Positions 15,276-22,441 of a DNA stretch of 22,441 bases are shown piece after piece (the first letter of the stretch is position 1; the number at the start of each line of letters is the position of its first letter). Source of the stretch: Caldilinea sp. CFX5 (GTDB lineage: Bacteria > Chloroflexota > Anaerolineae > Caldilineales > Caldilineaceae); NCBI GenBank assembly GCA_021405325.1, contig QWII01000139.1, positions 1-22,441 on the forward strand, read 5' to 3'. Below the pieces are notes generated by a model, which saw nothing but the letters and a program-made list of their open reading frames with translations, had not been told where the DNA came from and searched no databases. The position numbers were made by a program, and so were the translations under genes.

Positions 15276-18200
15276 TCACCGCAGTGCTTCGCGAACAATC
15301 GCGTCAAGCGCCATTGTCTCTCCATATACCCATTCATCCGCAAAGCGCGCTTCGCCTACCGCAGTGCGCGCTTGCGTAATCCAGCTTTGGTAAGCCGCCT
15401 CATCCGCCGGCGCGAGGAAAGGGGGCAACTGGGCAAATTGGGCATAGGCCGCGCTCAGGAGACGGACAGCGCGTAGGGCATCACCCTGACTGAGCGCCAC
15501 GCCCCCCAACCCGGCCAAACAACGGGCGATCATCTTCTCATTCGGTGGCTCATAGGCGAGACGAAGACTCTTTTGTAACCGTTCTTGGGCCTGCGTGGGG
15601 TGGCCCAAACTGACATCGACCAAGCCCAAATGATGCCACAACAGCCTTGCATCTGTGTGCTGTTCACCGACTTCGTGTAAGACGCGCTCACCCCAGGTGC
15701 AAGCCTCTTGGTAAGCGCCGCGCTGCCAGGCATTTTCGATAAAGGCGACCAACGTATCGGCAAGACCACCTTTGTTGTTCAGCAACTGAAAGATCGCCAT
15801 TGCTTCGGTCAGCAGGGGGATCGCCTCAGCGTACTGCCCCTGCAGATGGGTCAGCTCCGCCAGGGCCAGCAACGCATGGGCAATGCCCAGTTGATCACCG
15901 AATTTGCGCATAAAAGTCAAGCTTTCGTTGCCATAACGGGTTGCTTGCACATAATCGGCTGTCGCATCGCGGGTGAGATGGGACAAATCGGTCAGGCATT
16001 GGGCAATGCGTTGCTCATTGCCAAGCTGACGGAAAAGCTGAAGGCTTTCTTCAATATAAGCAATGGATTGGCTAGGTACCACGCTGTAATAGGCCCAACC
16101 GAGATAGCGTAGGGCTTGGGCCAGGTAGTCGAGGTCGTCTGTCGTGCGCCAGAAAGCAACGCTTTCTTGCAACCAGCTCCGCGCCTGCGCTCGCTCACCA
16201 TTGAGGCGCGCCAACGCACCGCCAAACATCAACGCTTTGGCGCGCAATGGCGACAGCTTGGGGTCGGCGGCCAGGGCTGCCGTTACCCACTGGTAGCCTT
16301 CGCTGCCATACCGCCGCCGCCAGAAAGGCCCCAGGGCAGCCGCCAGCGCCAGCGCCAAAGGCGGCTCTTGTGACAACGTAACCGCCAGGGCGGCGCGCAA
16401 ATTATCAAGTTCGCTTTCGATCCGATCAAGCTGCTCTTTTTGCCGGGGTCCGCGCAACTCCAGGTTGGCGCTCTCGACCAGGGCCAAAAAATAGTAGGCA
16501 TGGCGGCGTTGAACGTGGGGCGCTTCACCCTGGCTGACTAATTGTTCCGCACCATATTGGCGTAGCAACTCGTGGATGACATAGCGGTCCACGGTGCGGC
16601 GATACGCCAGCAGCGACTTATCCATCAAAGCATTCAGTTGTTTCAGGCTCACGCCCGCCACCTGGTGGGCGGCATCACGGGTAAAACCGCCGCGAAAAAC
16701 GCTGAGTTGGGCAAAGGCGACCCGTTCCTCGTCGGCCAACAGTTGCCAGGTGGTGGCAAAGGTCGCCCGCATACTGCGCTGGCGCGCCGGCAGATCGGCC
16801 ACCTGTGCTTCCAACAGATCCAAATTGGTTTGGATCGCATCGGCAATGGTGGCTAGCGGCAGCAGATGCGCCCAAGCGGCGGCCAGTTCCAGCGCCAGCG
16901 GCATCCCGCCCACCAGTTGACAGATGCGCACCAACTCGTGTTGTTCCTGCGCATTGGGCTGAAAACGGGGCTGGCTGCGTTGGACGGTGCGCAGAAAGAG
17001 CGCCAGAGCCGGCGCGTCTGTATCAGACACCGTCGTCGGGCATTCCAGGCCGCCGATGGGGTAAACCTGTTCATCATAGAGATGCAGCCGCTCGCGCGCC
17101 GTCACCAGCAGATGTACAGCAGGGGCAGCCGTCAAAATCTCCCCCAACAGCGTGCGCCCTTCCAGCACCTGCTCAAAATTATCGAAGATCAACAACATCT
17201 GTTGATCGGCCAGAAAGTCAAGCACCTGCCGTTTGCGTGCTTCTGCGGGAAGCTGACTTCCTTCCGCAGATAAGCCGAGCGCATTGACCAGCGCCGGCAC
17301 GATGGCTTGGGGGTCGTCGATGGCGGCCAGCGCCACAAAACAGGCGCCATCGCGAAAGCGCTGCGCCGCCAGATGGCGCTCGGCCACGGCCAGGGCCAGG
17401 CGGGTTTTGCCCATGCCCCCCGGCCCGGTGATGGTGAGCAGCCGTTCGCCGCGATCCACCATAAGCAGGTCAAGTTCGGCCAGTTCCAGCGTGCGCCCAA
17501 AGAGCGGCAACACCGGGCGCGGCAACGAATAGCGGGGCGGCGCGGCGGGTTGGGGGGCGTTGTTGGTTTCTACGCTGGCGCTGATTGGTTTGGCCGGCGC
17601 TGTTAATCGATTGGCACGAATGGCCGTATAGAGTTCTTCCGTTTCCGGCTCCGGCGGCACACCTAATTCATCATCCAACAGCCGTTTACACGTTTCATAC
17701 TGGCGTAGCGCCGCTGCCAGTTGGCCCGACCAGGTGTAAAGCTGCATCAGGCGCCGGTGCGCTGCTTCCTGCAACGGATCGAGCGCCAGCCAGCGTTGGG
17801 CTGCTGCAATGGCGGCGGGATAATTTTGTTGGCTGGTGTCCCAGGCAATCAACTGTTGTAAGGCATCGGCCAACTGACGGCGCAAGCGCTCGGCGGTGAA
17901 GAACTGCCATTCATCAAAGAGTGGACAGTCGGGTAGCGTGAAGCCGGCCAGAAAATCGTTACGATAGAGAGTAACTGCCGCCCGCAAATTTTCCACCGCT
18001 GCACTAGCCGCCAGCAACGCTTGAAATTGCAGCACATCGACCTGTAACGCAGCCGGGCGGCGGAAGATCAAGGTTTGCTTGTCACCGTCCAGCCCAGCGG
18101 TTGCCAGCGCCTGGCGTAGCGTCCAGAGGGCGCGGCGCAAACTGCCACGGGCCTGCACTTCGCCCTGTTCCGGCCAGAACAGGGTCGCCAGCGCCTCACG

Positions 18201-18329
18201 GTGATGTTCCTGTCCATTCAAGGTGAGGTAAGCCAGCAACGCCTGGGCTTTCCAGGTCTCAATTTTGACAGTTTTCCCATTGCGTTCCAGACGCGGTGCG
18301 CCAAACAGGTAGAGACAAAGTTCCGCCAT
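15276..18329 (-). CDS. BTAD/SARP-type regulator with NB-ARC ATPase and TPR domain (AfsR-like), copy 1
   Basis: This is a 1017-aa one-piece regulator. Residues 1-95 are an OmpR-type winged helix without a receiver domain (LYLFGAPRLERNGKTVKIETWKAQALLAYL, then LATLFWPEQGEVQARGSLRRALWTLRQAL). Residues about 96-240 are the bacterial transcriptional activation domain (YRNDFLAGFTL, AHRRLMQLYTWSGQLAAALRQYE, ELGVPPEPETEELY). Residues about 275-490 are an NB-ARC/STAND NTPase: FGRTLEL, Walker A GPGGMGKTR (302-310), Walker B LLIFDN (379-384), LLVTARERL, and GGMPLALELAAAW. The C-terminal 400 residues are TPR-like helical repeats, which normally receive the signal and hold the ATPase off. The target genes are unknown; the divergent rhodanese is the nearest candidate. 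AAGGAG lies 9 bases before the ATG, and a promoter lies at 18410-18437. Confidence 0.9.
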   Translation of the reverse strand: MAELCLYLFGAPRLERNGKTVKIETWKAQALLAYLTLNGQEHHREALATLFWPEQGEVQARGSLRRALWTLRQALATAGLDGDKQTLIFRRPAALQVDVLQFQALLAASAAVENLRAAVTLYRNDFLAGFTLPDCPLFDEWQFFTAERLRRQLADALQQLIAWDTSQQNYPAAIAAAQRWLALDPLQEAAHRRLMQLYTWSGQLAAALRQYETCKRLLDDELGVPPEPETEELYTAIRANRLTAPAKPISASVETNNAPQPAAPPRYSLPRPVLPLFGRTLELAELDLLMVDRGERLLTITGPGGMGKTRLALAVAERHLAAQRFRDGACFVALAAIDDPQAIVPALVNALGLSAEGSQLPAEARKRQVLDFLADQQMLLIFDNFEQVLEGRTLLGEILTAAPAVHLLVTARERLHLYDEQVYPIGGLECPTTVSDTDAPALALFLRTVQRSQPRFQPNAQEQHELVRICQLVGGMPLALELAAAWAHLLPLATIADAIQTNLDLLEAQVADLPARQRSMRATFATTWQLLADEERVAFAQLSVFRGGFTRDAAHQVAGVSLKQLNALMDKSLLAYRRTVDRYVIHELLRQYGAEQLVSQGEAPHVQRRHAYYFLALVESANLELRGPRQKEQLDRIESELDNLRAALAVTLSQEPPLALALAAALGPFWRRRYGSEGYQWVTAALAADPKLSPLRAKALMFGGALARLNGERAQARSWLQESVAFWRTTDDLDYLAQALRYLGWAYYSVVPSQSIAYIEESLQLFRQLGNEQRIAQCLTDLSHLTRDATADYVQATRYGNESLTFMRKFGDQLGIAHALLALAELTHLQGQYAEAIPLLTEAMAIFQLLNNKGGLADTLVAFIENAWQRGAYQEACTWGERVLHEVGEQHTDARLLWHHLGLVDVSLGHPTQAQERLQKSLRLAYEPPNEKMIARCLAGLGGVALSQGDALRAVRLLSAAYAQFAQLPPFLAPADEAAYQSWITQARTAVGEARFADEWVYGETMALDAIVREALR

Positions 18330-18409
18330 AGGGGAAGTCTCCTTCGGTAATAACGGGATCGGCGATGACTGCGTGCGGCATCAGCACGGAAGCAAGGCTG
18401 ACTGCAACG

Positions 18410-18437
18410 ATTATACACAATTTCATGGAAAACTCAA
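18410..18437 (-). promoter_or_regulatory. Sigma70-type promoter for the copy-1 BTAD regulator
   Basis: On the minus strand: TTGAGT (18437-18432), 16-base spacer, perfect TATAAT (18415-18410). Start of transcription would be near 18403, giving a leader of about 75 bases. It lies in the 168-bp gap shared with the divergent rhodanese gene. Confidence 0.65.
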
Positions 18438-18444
18438 TAGTACA

Positions 18445-18463
18445 TTGGACGCAAAGTTGGACG
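18445..18463 (+). promoter_or_regulatory. TTGGACG direct repeat in divergent promoter region
   Basis: TTGGACG occurs at 18445-18451 and again at 18457-18463, 12 bp apart, between the -35 of the minus-strand regulator promoter and the rhodanese start at 18498. It may be an operator for the adjacent regulator, or the first copy may serve as a -35 (TTGGAC) for the rhodanese gene; the -10 region 17 bases on (TGTAAC) is weak. Confidence 0.35.
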
Positions 18464-18497
18464 AATCTGTAACGGTCGCCCCGTAGACTATGGCTTT

Positions 18498-19154
18498 ATG
18501 GAACCAGAACAAGCAACACCGGAAGTGACAACCGCCGAACTGCGCCAGCTTCTCGCTGACGGGTCGGCCTATGTCTTCGATGCCCGCCCCTATCTGGCGT
18601 ATGCGATCAGCCACATCCCCGGTTCGCTGACCGCAACGCCCAGGGCAGGGGTGGGCATGTCGCCAGCCGGCGCGGACGTAGCCGAGATTGAACGCATTGT
18701 CCAGGACAAGACGGCGTCCCTTGTCCTCTACGGCAATGGCCCCTTCTGTGATCGGTGCCAATGGCTGGCGGCAGCGTTGTTGGCCGCCGGTTTTACGAAT
18801 GTGCGCTGCTATCAACTGGGCATTCCCATCTGGCGTGCGCTGGTTGGGCTGACACAGATTGAACCGGCGGGTATAGATTATCTATTCGACAGGGACAAAA
18901 CGGCGTGCTGGGTAGATTCACGCAGCCCGGCAGAGTTCGCCGCTGGTAGCCTACCCGGCGCTGTCAACCTGATTGACAAGGAAGCGGTGACCAAAGCCAA
19001 AGCTGACCAGCGCCTGCCGGTACAGGATCACAACACGCGCATCATTGTCTTCGGGAAGGACGGCGAGCAGGTGCAAAGGATCGCACTGGCGATTGTCAAG
19101 AACGCGTTCCATAATGTGAGCTACTTTAGCGGGACCATGGAGCAGATACGGTAG
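18498..19154 (+). CDS. Tandem rhodanese-domain protein, second site degenerate
   Basis: This 218-aa protein has two rhodanese folds. The first (about 9-115) has VFDARPYLAYAISHIPGSL, the typical D-A-R and H-I-P-G-(S/A) landmarks, and an active-site region LYGNGPFCDRCQWLAAAL in which Cys84 sits at the persulfide position with a second Cys87 three residues on. The second (about 120-215) keeps WVDSRSPAEFAAGSLPGAVNL but reads IIVFGKDGEQVQRIA where the catalytic Cys should be, so it is probably structural. Rhodaneses move sulfane sulfur or sense sulfur and redox state; the CDRC pair might add a redox switch (inference). The order active then inactive is the reverse of classic two-domain thiosulfate sulfurtransferases. 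It is divergent from one BTAD regulator and 170 bp upstream of another. No strong ribosome binding site is visible; no other in-frame start is better. Confidence 0.8.
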   Translation: MEPEQATPEVTTAELRQLLADGSAYVFDARPYLAYAISHIPGSLTATPRAGVGMSPAGADVAEIERIVQDKTASLVLYGNGPFCDRCQWLAAALLAAGFTNVRCYQLGIPIWRALVGLTQIEPAGIDYLFDRDKTACWVDSRSPAEFAAGSLPGAVNLIDKEAVTKAKADQRLPVQDHNTRIIVFGKDGEQVQRIALAIVKNAFHNVSYFSGTMEQIR

Positions 19155-19238
19155 CAGCTACAAACGTGGGGTTCTTTCAAGGGGTATCCCCAACTGAATA
19201 ACGACAAAACGACAAACTAAGTAGATTTTTGAAACCAT

Positions 19239-19280
19239 TTGTCGCGATCTTGTCGCGCTGTCGTCGTTACGGCTTGTTAT
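19239..19280 (+). promoter_or_regulatory. SARP-like operator: three direct repeats at 11-bp period, plus -10 box
   Basis: TTGTCGCG lies at 19239-19246 and 19250-19257, and a weaker TCGTCGTT at 19261-19268. The shared GTCG core is at 19241, 19252 and 19263, exactly 11 bp apart. A -10-like TGTTAT (19275-19280) begins 6 bases after the last repeat. SARP activators (ActII-ORF4, DnrI) are known to bind direct repeats at 11-bp spacing with the last repeat about 8 bp from the -10. Two CGACA motifs (19202-19206, 19210-19214), reverse complements of the core, lie just upstream. The regulator start at 19325 follows, so autoregulation is plausible. Confidence 0.5.
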
Positions 19281-19324
19281 GCTGGTACAACCAAGTAAAC
19301 TTTTTAGAGCAAGGAGCGAAATCG

Positions 19325-22300
19325 ATGCCCATCCTCCGCATCCACCTCTTGGGTGACTTTCAGTTGACCTACGGCGGGCAGGCTGTGACCGCCATGAATA
19401 CGGCGCGTCTGCAAGCTTTGCTGGCCTACCTGCTGCTCCACCGCCACGCGCCGCAAACGCGGCAACATCTGGCCTTTCTCTTCTGGCCGGATACGTCCGA
19501 AGCGCAGGCGTTGACCAATCTACGCAACCTCCTGCACAAATTGCGGCAGGCGCTGCCGGAGCCGGATCACTTTCTGCTGGCCGATGCGCAAACGGTGCAA
19601 TGGCGACCGGACGCACCCTTCACCCTGGATGTTGCTGACTTTGAAGCGGCGCTGACGCAGGCGACCACCTGCGCTGAACTGGAAACGGCGGTGAAGCACT
19701 ACAGCGGGCCGCTCTTGCCCAGTTGTTACGATGACTGGATCTTGCCCGAACGCGAGGCGTACCAACGGCGGGCCAGCGAAGCCCTCACGCGGTTGCTTGA
19801 TGCCCTTGAACGCATGAACGACCACCGCACCGCTATTGGGTACGGTCAGCAATTGCTCCAACTCGATCCAACCGACGAGGGCATCTACGGTCGGCTTATG
19901 CATTCCTACGCCGCACTTGGCGACCGCAGCGGCCTCTTGCGCGTCTACCAAAACTGTGTGACTGCACTGGAACGGGAACTGGATGTCGAACCAATGGCGG
20001 CGACCCATGAACTCTATGAGCAACTTTTGCACTCCCTGCGCCAACCCGCTTCCCCACCGCCAGCGCCGGCCCCCGTGACAACCAACCTGCCCATCCCCGT
20101 CAGCAGCTTTGTGGGCCGACAGCGGGAAATTGCTGAGATCAAAGCCTGCTTGCAAGGGACGGAAACGCCTGACATTGGACAGCACAAAGTGGTTCGCGAT
20201 CGCCGACTACCGCCGGTCAGGCTTGTCACCCTAATTGGTGCGGGCGGGAGTGGGAAAACCCGGCTGGCGCTGCAAGTTGCCACCGCTTTGGTGGACGCTT
20301 ATGCCGATGGCGTCTGGTGGATCGACCTCGTTGCCTTGCAGGAAGCTTCTCTGGTGCCGCAAGTGGTGGCGCATACCTTAGGGGTCAGTGAAGCTCACCA
20401 GACACCTTTGCCGACAACACTCCTGCAATTTCTGCAAAAGAAAGAGTTGCTCTTGGTGCTGGACAACTGTGAACATCTGATCGATGCCTGTGCGCAACTG
20501 GCCTACACACTCCTGAGCCGCTGCGCCAGGGTGCAGATTCTGGCGACCAGTCGCGAGCCGTTGGGCATCACCGGGGAACATGTCTATCCGGCGCCGATCC
20601 TCTCCCTGCCTGGCTCCTGTGTCGGGCTGTCGCCGGAACGACTCCTCGACTATGAAGCGATCCGGCTCTTTGTCGAACGCGCCCAGAGCATCGATCCTGA
20701 TTTCCGCTTGACAACGGCCAACGCCGCCACGATTTGTCAAGTTTGTCAGCGCCTCGATGGCATTCCCCTGGCGCTTGAATTGGCCGCGGCGCGTATGAAG
20801 GTGCTGACGGTGGAACAGATTGCGGGGCGGCTCAACGACCGCTTGCGTTTGCTCACCGCCGGCAGTCGCACCGCGGCGCCCCATCACCAAACCTTACGCG
20901 CCACCCTGGACTGGAGCTATGATCTGCTCACGGCGGAAGAACAGCTACTTTTCCGGCGGCTGGCGATCTTTGCCGGTAGCTTTCCCTTGGCAGCGGTCGA
21001 AGAAATCTGTGGCCCGCTGCCGGCGCCCACGCTTGACCTGTTGACCCATTTGGTCGAAAAGTCGCTGGTGACGGTGGAGCGGACTGGGCAGGGCGTCTAC
21101 TATCGTTTGTTTGAAACCATGCGCGACTATGCACGTGAAAAGCTCCTGTCATCTGGAGAGATCGAACACTTGCGGCTGCGTCATCTTCACTTTTTTATCC
21201 GCGCGACTGAATCGTTGTATGACCAGTGGGATTCTGTCGACCGAGAATACTGGATGGCATGCCTGGAGCGTCTCCACAATAACATTCGGATCGCCCTGCG
21301 CCGAGCAATGGAGAGTGGTAAGGCGGTCGAAGCCTTGCGTCTGGCGGCAGCAACGGGATCATTCTGGGAATTACGCGGCTACTGGGGTGAGGGCCGTCAG
21401 TGGTTAGCCCAAGCATTGGCGTTGAGCGATAGAACAGGGACATACCTAAACCAAGCTGCCGATTTGCGTAGCTGGACAGCCCTGGCCTTGGCGAGGGCTG
21501 GCGCCATGACATGGCGTCAATGTGATTTTACGGGCGCACGGATCTTGTTAGAGAAAAGTCTTGCCCTGGACCGGAAGGTAGACAAATGGGACGGCATCAG
21601 TGCTACGCTTGGCATCTTGGGTGGTGTGGCGTTCGAGCAAGGGGATTATGCCGCCGCCCAAGCTTATTACACAGAATCGCTTGCCGCGGCCCATGTGATG
21701 GGAACCAAACATCCGGTCGCCATGGCGCATTTCTGTCTGGGACTGGTCGCTTATCACCTGGCGGATTACTCGGCAGCGCATGAACATCTAGCCGAAAGCC
21801 TGACCCGATTTCGCGAAATCGGGCATAGCGATGTTGCCTACTCGCTCAACGCTTTGGGCAATCTTGCCAATCTGCAAGGCAATGAGGCAGCAGCGTGGCC
21901 TTTTTACCAGGAATGCCTAACCTTGCGCCGCACCATCGGTGACAAGCGGGGCGTGGCGGCCACCCTCAACGATATTGCCAATCTGACTGCCAAACAGGGA
22001 GATTATGGAGCAGCGTATACACACTATCAGGAAAGCTTGCGGCTCTTCCAAGAGTTGGGCAACCAACGCGGTGTTGTGGGCGCGTTCTCCGGTCTGGCGC
22101 GTTTGCAGCAGGTACAGGGGAATCTCCACCTGGCGGTGAAACTGCTGGGCGCGGTGGAAACACACCTCAGCGCCTTAACCGCCCGGCTCGATGAACCCGA
22201 ACATAGTGACAAAGCGCAAGCCATTGCCACTCTGCGCGCCCACCTGGAGCCAGCCACGTTCGACGCTACTTGGAGCGCCGGGTGTAGACTATCCCTAGAA

Positions 22301-22333
22301 CAAGCCATTACCCTGACCCAAGCAGGCGGCTAG
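19325..22333 (+). CDS. BTAD/SARP-type regulator with NB-ARC ATPase and TPR domain (AfsR-like), copy 2
   Basis: This 1002-aa regulator has the same plan as the one at 15276-18329 but is clearly diverged. The start at 19325 has AAGGAG (19311-19316) 8 bases upstream; the frame is open back to a TTG at 19229, but that stretch carries the operator-like repeats. Residues 1-95: winged helix (RIHLLGDFQLTYGG, LAFLFWPDTSEAQALTNLRN). About 96-240: BTAD domain (YSGPLLPSCYDDWILPERE, YGRLMHSYAALGDRSGLLRVYQ, ELDVEP). About 260-620: NB-ARC ATPase with FVGRQREIAE, Walker A GAGGSGKTR (305-313), Walker B LLLVLDNCEHL (375-385), ATSREPLG, GIPLALELAAARM, and the winged-helix LDWSYDLLTAEEQLLFRRLAIF. About 760-960: at least five TPR units (GDYAAAQAYYTESL, DYSAAHEHLAESL, GDYGAAYTHYQESL). 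The TPR array likely senses an unknown ligand or protein. Confidence 0.9.
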   Translation: MPILRIHLLGDFQLTYGGQAVTAMNTARLQALLAYLLLHRHAPQTRQHLAFLFWPDTSEAQALTNLRNLLHKLRQALPEPDHFLLADAQTVQWRPDAPFTLDVADFEAALTQATTCAELETAVKHYSGPLLPSCYDDWILPEREAYQRRASEALTRLLDALERMNDHRTAIGYGQQLLQLDPTDEGIYGRLMHSYAALGDRSGLLRVYQNCVTALERELDVEPMAATHELYEQLLHSLRQPASPPPAPAPVTTNLPIPVSSFVGRQREIAEIKACLQGTETPDIGQHKVVRDRRLPPVRLVTLIGAGGSGKTRLALQVATALVDAYADGVWWIDLVALQEASLVPQVVAHTLGVSEAHQTPLPTTLLQFLQKKELLLVLDNCEHLIDACAQLAYTLLSRCARVQILATSREPLGITGEHVYPAPILSLPGSCVGLSPERLLDYEAIRLFVERAQSIDPDFRLTTANAATICQVCQRLDGIPLALELAAARMKVLTVEQIAGRLNDRLRLLTAGSRTAAPHHQTLRATLDWSYDLLTAEEQLLFRRLAIFAGSFPLAAVEEICGPLPAPTLDLLTHLVEKSLVTVERTGQGVYYRLFETMRDYAREKLLSSGEIEHLRLRHLHFFIRATESLYDQWDSVDREYWMACLERLHNNIRIALRRAMESGKAVEALRLAAATGSFWELRGYWGEGRQWLAQALALSDRTGTYLNQAADLRSWTALALARAGAMTWRQCDFTGARILLEKSLALDRKVDKWDGISATLGILGGVAFEQGDYAAAQAYYTESLAAAHVMGTKHPVAMAHFCLGLVAYHLADYSAAHEHLAESLTRFREIGHSDVAYSLNALGNLANLQGNEAAAWPFYQECLTLRRTIGDKRGVAATLNDIANLTAKQGDYGAAYTHYQESLRLFQELGNQRGVVGAFSGLARLQQVQGNLHLAVKLLGAVETHLSALTARLDEPEHSDKAQAIATLRAHLEPATFDATWSAGCRLSLEQAITLTQAGG

Positions 22334-22383
22334 TCTAAGTCCTGTAGTAAAGACTTATGAACATTAGGTAAATAAACCGGTAA

Positions 22384-22441
22384 TCGTAGGTGCGGTTTGT
22401 AACCGCACTTGCTCCCTGGGAACCGTGCGGTTACAAACCGC
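22384..22441. repeat. Dispersed palindromic repeat, copy 2 (runs off the window end)
   Basis: The left arm TCGTAGGTGCGGTTTGTAAC then CGCAC (22384-22408) and the right arm GTGCGGTTACAAACCGC (22425-22441) pair perfectly for the 17 visible bases. Sequence and layout match the element at 12998-13073, with a different central spacer (TTGCTCCCTGGGAACC). It lies 50 bp downstream of the copy-2 regulator and might end its transcript. Confidence 0.85.

Noticed and set aside
19229..19324. Upstream TTG start for the second BTAD regulator
   Set aside because: It would add 32 residues not seen in the sister protein, and covers the operator-like repeats and the ribosome binding site of the ATG at 19325.

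Overview
The window looks like chromosomal DNA from a filamentous or sludge-type Chloroflexota (Anaerolineae/Caldilineae-like). This is inferred from gene content and style, not from a marker gene. The clues are a WD40 protein on a very long Thr/Pro/Ala linker, two giant BTAD/NB-ARC/TPR (AfsR-like) regulators, a DHH-CBS-poly(A) polymerase fusion, an HNH nuclease with its usual small partner, and many short palindromic intergenic repeats. No rRNA, tRNA, transposase, phage gene or CRISPR array was seen.

Bases 1-5244 (+ strand): the 3' part of a GH29 alpha-L-fucosidase, a GDP-mannose 4,6-dehydratase-like SDR, a DinB-fold protein and a membrane-anchored seven-bladed WD40 protein. The next gene, an ABC-F ATPase, ends at 6983. 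Three junctions (after the dehydratase, the DinB gene and the WD40 gene) each hold a long inverted repeat built from 7- or 8-bp tandem units.

Bases 7000-9950: a small DUF2283-like gene (-) diverges from a two-gene operon (+) that encodes an unknown 71-aa protein and an ANKH/MOP-like membrane transporter. Convergent to it is an AT-richer pair (-): an RHH-like small protein and an HNH endonuclease, which share one reading frame and are separated by a single TGA and two codons.

Bases 9949-15250: the large tRNA nucleotidyltransferase-like fusion (-), a roughly 500-bp non-coding gap carrying a dispersed palindrome, and a large SPFH/band-7 protein (+) with four apparent tandem modules before its SPFH core. 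A perfect 28-bp hairpin ends it and the convergent next gene.

Bases 15276-22441: two BTAD-NB-ARC-TPR regulators on opposite strands flank a tandem rhodanese. The second regulator is preceded by three GTCG-core direct repeats at an exact 11-bp period, the layout known for SARP operators. The window ends inside a second copy of the dispersed palindrome. The best candidates for something new are the regulator/rhodanese/operator block, the repeat-built intergenic hairpins, the HNH pair and the unusual repeat architectures of the WD40 and SPFH proteins.
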